DNA of 64,000 nt from Trinickia mobilis (GTDB taxonomy: Bacteria; Pseudomonadota; Gammaproteobacteria; Burkholderiales; Burkholderiaceae): the NCBI RefSeq assembly GCF_017315705.1, contig NZ_JAFLRF010000010.1:32770-96769 (forward strand), read 5' to 3'. The translations under genes were made by a program, and so were the position numbers. The notes under the pieces were generated by a model that saw only the letters and a program-made list of their open reading frames with translations, ran no database searches and had not been told where the DNA came from. Every line of letters begins with the position of its first letter. Within the stretch, counting starts at the first letter, position 1. Shown piece by piece: positions 28,010-34,453 of this stretch.

Positions 28010-29407
28010 TTAGTGGCCCATGCTCGTCGAAGCGATGGCAAGTCCGTTATGCTGGACGTTGCCCGCGCCGCCGGCGATGTTCACGCCGATGTTGCCTTGC
28101 GAGCCTTGCAGCGAGCCGGCGCCGAGCCTGGCCGTGCCGCCCATCGAGCCGGAGAAGTCCATACCGGCCTTCTGGTCGTTGTCGTCGGTGGCGACCATTG
28201 CGACTGCCTGAGAGTTACCCGGATTCACTTGCGAAGTCGACGCAGCGAGGCTGTTGTTCTGCGCATTGCCGACACCCGAAGCCACGTTCACGCCCACGTT
28301 GCCCGATACTTGACGAAGCGAGTTGTCGCCGATCGATGCATTGAACACGTAGTTTTTCACGTTCGCTTCGCCACCGGTGCTCTGGTTGCTGAAGATCTGC
28401 GCGTTGCCGAACACATTGCCGGTATCGACGGCGGCGAGCGACACGTCGTTGCTTTGCGCGTTATCGACGCCTTCGGTGATGTTGATGCCGAGGTTGCCCG
28501 ATACGTCGTTGCCCGCGTTCTCGCCGGTGGTAGCCGTCAGCGTGGTCGGGTCTTGCGTGTCGATGTAGGTCGTGACCTTGCCGTAGACGGAGACATCCGA
28601 CTCATTGATGTTCTTGCTGAAGCTCCAGGACGACCCTTCGCTCTCGCTCGACTTCATGGCTGCGACCTCGTAGCCGGACGAGCTTTCGGAGTGCGACTTG
28701 CTGCCCGAGCCCGACGCGCTGTCATAGCTCCAGTTGTTGTGCTCGCCCGAGCCTGCCGCGGCGTTGAACTTGCCATGGACGCCCGACGAGTTCTCGTAGC
28801 TCGATGCGTTGTAGCCGGCCGAGAAACCACCTTGCGCATGGAAGCTGTCGTAGCCGTGGTGCTCGTCGTTGTCGGAGGTGTACGACACGGAGCCGCCTGC
28901 TTTGCCGCCCGCCGAGATATGCGCACCCGAGCTGTTGTTTTCCTTGCTGAACCAGCCGCCGATCGACGCGTTCTGCTTGCTGTAGTTGTAGCCGCTGCCC
29001 GAGGCTTCCTGATTCTTTTCCGAATAGGAGTAGTTCGACGATTTCTGGTAGCCCTGCGCAAACGCCGCTGCTTCGAAGCTGTTGCTCCATTCCGAACTGG
29101 ACTTGGAGCCGCTGCCGCTGATCGAGAACTTGTCGGCGTTGATCGTGGTCGTGATCTCGCCCTTCGTGTAGGTGCCCGGCAGCGGATCGAGGTCGACCTT
29201 GGCCCAGACGCTCTGGTTGTTCTGGACCACGGCGCCCGCGGTGCTCGACACCGACACGCAGCCGAACAGCGTGACAAAGCCTTCGATGCCGACTTTTTCG
29301 CCAACCGCGGTGTAGTTGAAGAGGAACGAGTCTTTGTCAGAGTTATGCGCAAACGCGCTGCTCGACGCGGCTGCAAGGACTGCTACTGCAATAAGAGTGC
29401 GCTTCAT
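28010..29407 (-). CDS. fapC: Major Fap-type amyloid subunit, FapC-like
   Basis: A 465-residue secreted protein with signal peptide MKRTLIAVAVLAAASSSAFA. Three Fap-type repeats lie at about 303-322, 368-387 and 437-456: SGNLGINITEGVDNAQSN, SGNVGVNVASGVGNAQNN and QGNIGVNIAGGAGNVQHN. They are separated by linkers of about 45 residues. Residues 105-285 are a Ser/Gly/Asn/Tyr-rich low-complexity stretch not expected in the smaller Pseudomonas FapC. No C-terminal CxxC is present. Repeats of this form build the cross-beta core of Fap fibres. Automated pipelines often name such proteins 'heme utilization protein', which nothing here supports. Confidence 0.8.
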   Translation of the reverse strand: MKRTLIAVAVLAAASSSAFAHNSDKDSFLFNYTAVGEKVGIEGFVTLFGCVSVSSTAGAVVQNNQSVWAKVDLDPLPGTYTKGEITTTINADKFSISGSGSKSSSEWSNSFEAAAFAQGYQKSSNYSYSEKNQEASGSGYNYSKQNASIGGWFSKENNSSGAHISAGGKAGGSVSYTSDNDEHHGYDSFHAQGGFSAGYNASSYENSSGVHGKFNAAAGSGEHNNWSYDSASGSGSKSHSESSSGYEVAAMKSSESEGSSWSFSKNINESDVSVYGKVTTYIDTQDPTTLTATTGENAGNDVSGNLGINITEGVDNAQSNDVSLAAVDTGNVFGNAQIFSNQSTGGEANVKNYVFNASIGDNSLRQVSGNVGVNVASGVGNAQNNSLAASTSQVNPGNSQAVAMVATDDNDQKAGMDFSGSMGGTARLGAGSLQGSQGNIGVNIAGGAGNVQHNGLAIASTSMGH

Positions 29408-29430
29408 GATTACGCTCCGATACGACTAAG

Positions 29431-30072
29431 TTAAAAAAAAGTGCCCGCCGGGGGACGGAGCACAAAACTATTCGCCGTGGCATTACCGGCACCGGCCGTC
29501 TGGTTAACTTGCGCGACCCCGTTGACGTTTTTGAAGGCGTCTTTACTGATGATCGCCTCGCGTGCGTCATGAGCCCGCGTTTGCTGCCCCAAACCTCCTT
29601 GCTTGGGGGCCGTCGCGGATAGTTCACTATCCGAGACGGTCTCCACCCCTATCACCGCAGCGCCTAGGCCGACGCTGTTGCGCTGGAGATTCGCTGCGCC
29701 CGCAGACTGGTTCACCATCACCGCTCCGGACGTATTCGAAAATGCGTTGCCTTCGATGCTCGCGCTCGCGCTCTTCACGCGCGCCGCCGCGCTCGCGCTT
29801 TGCGAGCCGCCGGTGTAAGCGGCGCCGTCAGGCGTGCCGCTCACGATCGCCAGTTGATTGCTTTGCGCGTTGTTCAAGCCCGCGGTCTCGTTGACCGTGA
29901 GCGCGCCGTTCGAGCCGTTCAGTGCGCCTGTCGAGATCGTCGCGTTGCCGGTGACCACGGCGGCCTGGGCGAAGGCGCTGTCGGGCGCGGCGATCGCGAG
30001 CATCGTCAGGCCCGTGAAGCAGGCGAGCGCGCACGCGCCGAGCGGCCGTTGTGTCGTATGCGGCGCGTTCAT
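29431..30072 (-). CDS. fapB: Minor Fap-type amyloid subunit, FapB-like
   Basis: A 213-residue exported protein (signal peptide to about residue 36, DSAFAQA). Three repeats at 55-76, 115-136 and 184-205 read NGALTVNETAGLNNAQSNQL, SGAVMVNQSAGAANLQRNSV and NGVAQVNQTAGAGNATANSF. They share V-N-x-[ST]-A-G-x-x-N with the FapC-like repeats but lack long linkers, as expected for the FapB nucleator. The ATG at 30072 overlaps the previous stop (ATGA). A longer frame to 31020 is a shadow. It is 23 nt upstream of the fapC-like gene. Confidence 0.75.
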   Translation of the reverse strand: MNAPHTTQRPLGACALACFTGLTMLAIAAPDSAFAQAAVVTGNATISTGALNGSNGALTVNETAGLNNAQSNQLAIVSGTPDGAAYTGGSQSASAAARVKSASASIEGNAFSNTSGAVMVNQSAGAANLQRNSVGLGAAVIGVETVSDSELSATAPKQGGLGQQTRAHDAREAIISKDAFKNVNGVAQVNQTAGAGNATANSFVLRPPAGTFF

Positions 30073-30563
30073 TTCAACGCTCCCAGGGCGGCGCCGAGCG
30101 GCGCGAGCGCGCCCGTCACCGACATCGAGATCTGGCCGCCCACGCTCACCCCTTGCTGCGGCAGCGCGTTCGCGCCCACTGCGACGTTGCTGCCCGTTGT
30201 CGAGCCCGAGAGAATCCTCGTGACGGCCTGCAAGCCGGCTTCGCTGCCGTTCACGCCGGCCGTCGATACGCCGCTCGAGCCGTGCGCGTTGGTCAGGTCG
30301 AGATCGGAGACGACGGAGGCCATCAGCGGATTGAACGTCGTGGCCGGGAAAGTCGTGGCGCGCACCGCGACCGGGTCCTGGTCTTTCGGCACCGGCGTGA
30401 ACGCGTCGCGCGGCATGACCGTGCGCTCGACGATGATGTCGCCGGGATTGCCGCTTTGCTGGGCATTGGCGCTGGCTGCCGCACCGGCCATCAGCACGCC
30501 GGCGAATGCCGGGATAAGCGCGAGCGCACGATGCGCGCGCTTGGCGAAGATTGAGGCGGTCAT
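30069..30563 (-). CDS. Exported protein of the amyloid operon, unknown function
   Basis: A 164-residue protein with a clear signal peptide (cleavage near ASANAQ, residue 35). I do not recognise the family. The mature part is short, with FPATTFNPLMASVVSDLDL and a Gly/Ala/Val-rich C-terminus (SVTGALAPLGAALGALK), and has no cysteines. It is translationally coupled to the fapB-like gene by an ATGA overlap, so it is likely made together with the minor subunit. It may be a chaperone or fibre cap. It appears extra to the six-gene fapABCDEF plan. Confidence 0.65.
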   Translation of the reverse strand: MTASIFAKRAHRALALIPAFAGVLMAGAAASANAQQSGNPGDIIVERTVMPRDAFTPVPKDQDPVAVRATTFPATTFNPLMASVVSDLDLTNAHGSSGVSTAGVNGSEAGLQAVTRILSGSTTGSNVAVGANALPQQGVSVGGQISMSVTGALAPLGAALGALK

Positions 30564-30680
30564 TTGCGCTCCCCCGCGAAAGGCCGAACTTCCCGGCGTC
30601 GTTTTGGCTGCCGTTGAAAAATCGGTCCCGCGAATTCGTTTGGTTACTTTCCGTTTCTGACTTACAGCGGCTTTCTGCGC

Positions 30681-31175
30681 TTACTTTCGCGTGTAGCTCA
30701 CAACGTTGCCTTGCGCGGCGCGTCCCGAGTCGACGGGAACCGGCAGCGGGGCGGAGGGCGGTGCGATTTCGTCCCACAGCGTCACGGCGTTGCCGCCTCG
30801 CATGATCTGCGGCGTCGCGGCGACCGTCACCATGCCCACGCGTCCGCCGCGCTGCCGCGACAGCACCTGGTCGTCGAGCGGCGGCGCGTTGACGGACACG
30901 GCGTCGTCGCTCGTCGCGCTGGCATCGAGCGCGTCGCTGTCGGCCGCCGGCGCCGCGTTCAGCTCCAGCACGGCGGGCGTCGCGACGAGGCTTTGCGGCA
31001 GCGGCGCGAGCATCGGCCACGCATTGGCGGCGACGAGATTCGCCATCTGCAGCGGGCTCGCATCGACGGCTTCCTGCGCGCTGGCTGCGACCGGCGCCGC
31101 AAGCGAAACGAGCGCGGCGAGAAGCGTTGCCAGGAGCGGGCGCTTACGCAGAGGAGGAAAGAAAGCGAGTGACAT
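30681..31175 (-). CDS. First protein of the amyloid operon, exported, FapA-like position
   Basis: A 164-residue protein with a signal peptide ending near ASAQEA (residue 35). The mature chain is Ala/Pro-rich; residues 100-111 read LDDQVLSRQRGG, a double-glycine-type motif, followed by RVGMVTVAATPQ. A related DD-VL-Q-G motif occurs in the fapE-like protein. It occupies the fapA place, where Pseudomonas FapA acts as a periplasmic chaperone. Sequence identity to FapA could not be judged. GGAGA lies 9 nt before the ATG at 31175, and a -24/-12 promoter candidate is 25 nt further up. Confidence 0.65.
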   Translation of the reverse strand: MSLAFFPPLRKRPLLATLLAALVSLAAPVAASAQEAVDASPLQMANLVAANAWPMLAPLPQSLVATPAVLELNAAPAADSDALDASATSDDAVSVNAPPLDDQVLSRQRGGRVGMVTVAATPQIMRGGNAVTLWDEIAPPSAPLPVPVDSGRAAQGNVVSYTRK

Positions 31176-31200
31176 GACGTTGTCTCCGGTGTGCAGGATA

Positions 31201-31219
31201 TTTAGCGAGAGCTATGCCA
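31201..31219 (-). promoter_or_regulatory. Candidate sigma-54 (-24/-12) promoter of the amyloid operon
   Basis: Reading the minus strand, TGGCATAGCTCTCGCTA has the invariant GG and GC exactly 10 bp apart and keeps TGGCA of the -24 box. Consensus is TGGCACG-N4-TTGCW; the -12 box is TCGCT with one mismatch. Transcription would start near 31193, leaving an 18-nt leader before the ATG at 31175. Confidence 0.6.
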
Positions 31220-31294
31220 TCGGCCGCAAACCGTTGCCGTAATTGGCAGGCTCCAAAATGTCGCAATGCGGGACGCGCGAAAACCAGGGAAAGT

Positions 31295-31310
31295 GTTTCA
31301 GTGCTGAAAC
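31295..31310. promoter_or_regulatory. Perfect inverted repeat upstream of the amyloid promoter
   Basis: GTTTCAG (31295-31301) and CTGAAAC (31304-31310) are separated by TG. The palindrome lies about 80 bp upstream of the -24 element, a normal distance for an enhancer-binding protein site. Confidence 0.5.
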
Positions 31311-31612
31311 GGGGGGCGAAATGCGGCGGAATTGCGTATTGGGGCGCGCTTTCAAAATCGCGGCGGCGGACTCCGGAGTGTCGGGAAAAAATGCTTTTAT
31401 TAGTTGTATGAATAATGAAGGGTTTTATGCGGAGGCCCTTATAGCAAGCAGCTTCCGATTAATTTCTTCGCATATTTGTGTTCGTGGACCCGGCGGTATA
31501 GTAAGCTCTCGAAACAGCTTCAGCCTTCTAAATAAGACCATTCCAGTGGTCATTAGCGTTTCACACGCCGCATATCGGGGATCCGCTGTCTACACGGAAT
31601 GGAATGGCCGTT

Positions 31613-31641
31613 CGGTAATCGTATTTGATATACGAATACCG
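31613..31641. promoter_or_regulatory. 29-bp near-perfect palindrome upstream of the second regulator
   Basis: CGGTAATCGTAT (31613-31624) faces ATACGAATACCG (31630-31641); only two pairs mismatch over the 29 bp. It lies 79 bp before the regulator ATG, fitting an autoregulatory or shared operator. Confidence 0.5.
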
Positions 31642-31719
31642 AGGTGATCCAGCGGGCTCGCAACCGGTGATTCGAGCGCGTCGTCATCCTTGGCGTTTGT
31701 TGACGAGAGGATCTGAAGA

Positions 31720-33087
31720 ATGGAATCCGCAATGCGGCAACTGATTTACGTTACTCGGGAACCCAGCGCACGGCTGAATTCGGAGTTCCACCAACGCGGC
31801 TGGCATGTCGATGTCGTCGGGTGCGCGCGCGAGGTTCGCCGCGCCGTGAAAAGCGATATGGCGGCCGGCGGTCTTCTCGATCTGTCGAGCCATTTTCAGC
31901 AACACGAGATCGTGGCATTCGAGTCGTGCCTGACGATGCCCAACGTCGGCTGGGTCGCGACCACGTCGCCGGGTCAATTGCAGGACGCCGCGGTGCGCCG
32001 CTTGATACGCGACTACTGTTTCGACTACGTGACGATGCCCTATGCGGAGACCCGCATCGTCGATTCGGTCGGCCACGCCTATGGAATGGTGTCGCTCGAC
32101 GATTCCGATGCGGCAATCAACGATGGCGCGCACGTCGGCGAAGGCGAGATGGTCGGCTCGTGCGACGCGATGATGGCGCTCTTCCGCTCGATCCGCAAAG
32201 TCGCGATGACCGACGCGCCGGTGTTCATCTCCGGCGAATCGGGCACGGGCAAGGAGCTGACGGCGGTCGCGATTCACGAGCGCTCGCCGCGGCGCGAGGC
32301 GCCGTTCGTTGCGATCAACTGCGGCGCGATCCCGCCGCACCTCTTGCAATCGGAACTCTTCGGCTACGAGCGCGGCGCGTTTACCGGCGCGAATCAGCGC
32401 AAGATCGGCCGCGTCGAAGCGGCTAACGGGGGCACGCTCTTTCTCGACGAAATCGGCGATTTGCCGCTCGAAAGCCAGGCGAGCCTGTTGCGTTTCCTGC
32501 AGGAACACACCGTCGAGCGGCTCGGCGGACACGCGGCGGTGCCGGTCGACGTGCGCATCATTTCCGCGACCCACGTCGACATGCATCAGGCGATGCTCGA
32601 AGGGCGTTTCCGCGCGGACCTCTATCACCGTCTGTGCGTGCTGCAGATCGACGAGCCGCCGCTGCGCGCGCGCGGCAAGGATATCGAGCTGCTCGCGCGG
32701 CATATGCTCGACCGCTTCAAGAAAGACGCGAGCCGGCGCTTGCGCGGCTTCTCGCCGGACGCGGTCGCGGCGCTCCACAACTACGGCTGGCCCGGCAACG
32801 TGCGCGAGCTGATCAACCGCGTGCGGCGCGCGATCGTGATGTCGGAAGGACGTTCGATCACGGCGGGCGATCTGGAGCTGGCGGAGTACGTCGAGATCGT
32901 GCCGGTCTCGTTAGCGCAGGCGCGCGAAGCGGCGGAGCGGCAGGCGATCGAGCTTGCGCTCCTGCGTCATCGCGGACGGCTCGGCGATGCCGCGCACGAA
33001 CTCGGCATTTCGCGCGTGACGCTGTATCGCTTGCTGTGCGCGCATGGCATGCGGCACATGGAAGCCGAAACGGCGACGGGGGGATGA
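31720..33087 (+). CDS. Sigma-54 enhancer-binding regulator with VpsR-like N-terminal domain (copy 2)
   Basis: A 455-residue paralogue of the gene at 23246-24667. Walker A (172-179), GAFTGA (219-224) and Walker B match it position for position, and the AAA+ and Fis-type HTH parts ([20 protein letters not shown]) are almost the same. The N-terminal VpsR-like domain (6-125) and the 125-145 linker differ much more, so the two copies may sense different signals. It is divergent from the amyloid operon. It resembles Burkholderia BerB and Vibrio VpsR, cyclic di-GMP-linked matrix regulators; that link is inferred. The ATG at 31720 is used; 31732 is an alternative. Confidence 0.9.
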   Translation: MESAMRQLIYVTREPSARLNSEFHQRGWHVDVVGCAREVRRAVKSDMAAGGLLDLSSHFQQHEIVAFESCLTMPNVGWVATTSPGQLQDAAVRRLIRDYCFDYVTMPYAETRIVDSVGHAYGMVSLDDSDAAINDGAHVGEGEMVGSCDAMMALFRSIRKVAMTDAPVFISGESGTGKELTAVAIHERSPRREAPFVAINCGAIPPHLLQSELFGYERGAFTGANQRKIGRVEAANGGTLFLDEIGDLPLESQASLLRFLQEHTVERLGGHAAVPVDVRIISATHVDMHQAMLEGRFRADLYHRLCVLQIDEPPLRARGKDIELLARHMLDRFKKDASRRLRGFSPDAVAALHNYGWPGNVRELINRVRRAIVMSEGRSITAGDLELAEYVEIVPVSLAQAREAAERQAIELALLRHRGRLGDAAHELGISRVTLYRLLCAHGMRHMEAETATGG

Positions 33088-33234
33088 CGCGCGCGCCCGG
33101 TGCGTTGCCGGGCACGCGCCGTGAGCGGTGCAACGCCGCTTGCTAGAATCGAGGTTATCGCTAAAAAGCTGCGGCACGGCGCTGCCGCAGATCGCCACCT
33201 CCGCGGCTTCCCGCCGCGCCGAAGGAAACCTCGA

Positions 33235-34206
33235 ATGAAACAATACCTGGACCTCGTCCGCACGATTCTCGACACCGGCACCTGGCAGGAAAACCGCACC
33301 GGCATTCGCACGCTCAGTATCCCCGGCGCCATGATGCGCTTCGATCTGCAGCAGGGCTTTCCCGCTGTGACGACGAAGAAGCTCGCGTTCAAATCGGCGA
33401 TCGGCGAGCTGGTCGGCTTTCTGCGCGCGTCGCGGAGCGCGGCGGATTTCCGCGATCTCGGTTGCAAAGTGTGGGACGCGAATGCGAACGAAAACCCGCA
33501 GTGGCTTGCCAATCCGTATCGCGAAGGGCCCGACGACCTCGGCGACGTGTACGGCGTGCAGTGGCGCAAGTGGCCCGCGTACAAGCTGCTGAATGCGGAT
33601 GCGTCAGCGCAGATCGCCGATGCCACTGCACGCGGTTATCGCATCGTCACGCAGTTCGACGAGGACGGGCAGGGGAAGGTGCTGCTCTACAAGGCAGTCG
33701 ACCAACTGCGCCAATGTCTCGATACGATCATGCAGAACCCGAGCGACCGGCGCATTTTATTTCACGGCTGGAACCCGGCGCTGCTCGACCAGATCGCGCT
33801 GCCCGCGTGCCATCTGCTGTATCAGTTCCTGCCGAACGCGGCGCACCGCGAGATTTCGCTGTGCCTGTACATCCGGAGCAACGACGTCGGCCTCGGCACG
33901 CCGTTCAATCTCATCGAAGGCGCGGCGCTCCTGGCGCTCGCCGGGCGCTTGACGGGCTATACGCCGCGCTGGTTCACGTATTTCATCGGCGACGCGCACA
34001 TCTACGAGAACCAGCTCGACATGCTGAAACGGCAGCTCGAGCGCGAGCCGTACGAAAGCCCGACGCTCGTGATTTCCGAGCGCGTGCCGAGCTACACGGA
34101 AACGGGCGTCTACGAACCCGAGTGGCTGGAGAAGGTCGAGCCGGCGGATTTTTCGCTGGTCGGCTACCGGCATCACGCGCCGTTGACGGCGCCGATGGCG
34201 GTCTGA
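33235..34206 (+). CDS. thyA: Thymidylate synthase
   Basis: A 323-residue ThyA that methylates dUMP with methylene-tetrahydrofolate. It shows [20 protein letters not shown], the active-site Cys in [10 protein letters not shown], the dUMP-binding [16 protein letters not shown] and [20 protein letters not shown]. It is longer than E. coli ThyA (264) owing to the insert around [20 protein letters not shown], which is common in this family branch. ATG at 33235. It follows regulator copy 2 and is followed by a terminator and REP-like elements. Confidence 0.97.
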   Translation: MKQYLDLVRTILDTGTWQENRTGIRTLSIPGAMMRFDLQQGFPAVTTKKLAFKSAIGELVGFLRASRSAADFRDLGCKVWDANANENPQWLANPYREGPDDLGDVYGVQWRKWPAYKLLNADASAQIADATARGYRIVTQFDEDGQGKVLLYKAVDQLRQCLDTIMQNPSDRRILFHGWNPALLDQIALPACHLLYQFLPNAAHREISLCLYIRSNDVGLGTPFNLIEGAALLALAGRLTGYTPRWFTYFIGDAHIYENQLDMLKRQLEREPYESPTLVISERVPSYTETGVYEPEWLEKVEPADFSLVGYRHHAPLTAPMAV

Positions 34207-34301
34207 TTCCGCGCTGCCGAGATTCGACGCGCGGGGGTGGCGGACACGAGTAGGTGATTTGCGGCGACCCTGTCGTCGTCTTGGGTTGCTTCGGACGAAA
34301 A

Positions 34302-34333
34302 AAAACCCCGCAGGCTATGCCGGCGGGGTTTTA
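34302..34333 (+). terminator. Intrinsic terminator after thyA
   Basis: AAAACCCCGC (34302-34311) pairs with GCGGGGTTTT (34323-34332) around an 11-nt loop. A REP-like element begins 8 nt later. Confidence 0.82.
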
Positions 34334-34340
34334 CATTTCT

Positions 34341-34434
34341 GTCGACCCGAGTTAGCGCTTCAGCGGTTACTCGGGTCCCATGCAACGCGGTCGACCCGAG
34401 TTAGCGCTTCAGCGGTTACTCGGGTCCCATGCAA
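34341..34434 (+). repeat. Two tandem REP-like palindromes (copies C and D)
   Basis: Copies at 34341-34385 and 34390-34434 read GTCGACCCGAGTTAGCGCTT onward to CCCATGCAA. The inner arm is AGCGGTTACTCGGG here. They lie between the thyA terminator and the stop of the DUF6600 gene, in the same orientation relative to the terminator as copies A and B. Confidence 0.9.
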
Positions 34435-34453
34435 CGCTCGCACGACGTGGCGT

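Larger units (their letters stand above)
31176..31719. other. Regulatory intergenic region between the amyloid operon and its second regulator
   Basis: This 544-bp region has no gene. It is visibly A/T-richer than its surroundings, mostly between 31380 and 31640. It holds the -24/-12 candidate (31201-31219), palindromes at 31295-31310 and 31613-31641, GACCA/TGGTC arms at 31536-31551, and a possible sigma-70 -10 TATAGT at 31497-31502 for the plus-strand regulator. This is a promoter with room for distant enhancer binding. Confidence 0.6.

Noticed and set aside
28010..29407. Heme-utilisation function for the FapC-like protein
   Set aside because: Such a name is common for this repeat type, but no heme-binding motif or heme transport gene is present; repeats and neighbours point to amyloid.
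28013..29434. A 473-residue plus-strand frame over the FapC-like gene
   Set aside because: Shadow caused by Ser/Gly codon bias; the minus-strand protein has a signal peptide and repeats.
31232..31247. Second -24/-12-like pattern (CGGCAACGGTTTGC on the minus strand)
   Set aside because: The GG to GC distance is 9 bp, one short of the strict spacing; the site at 31201-31219 fits better.
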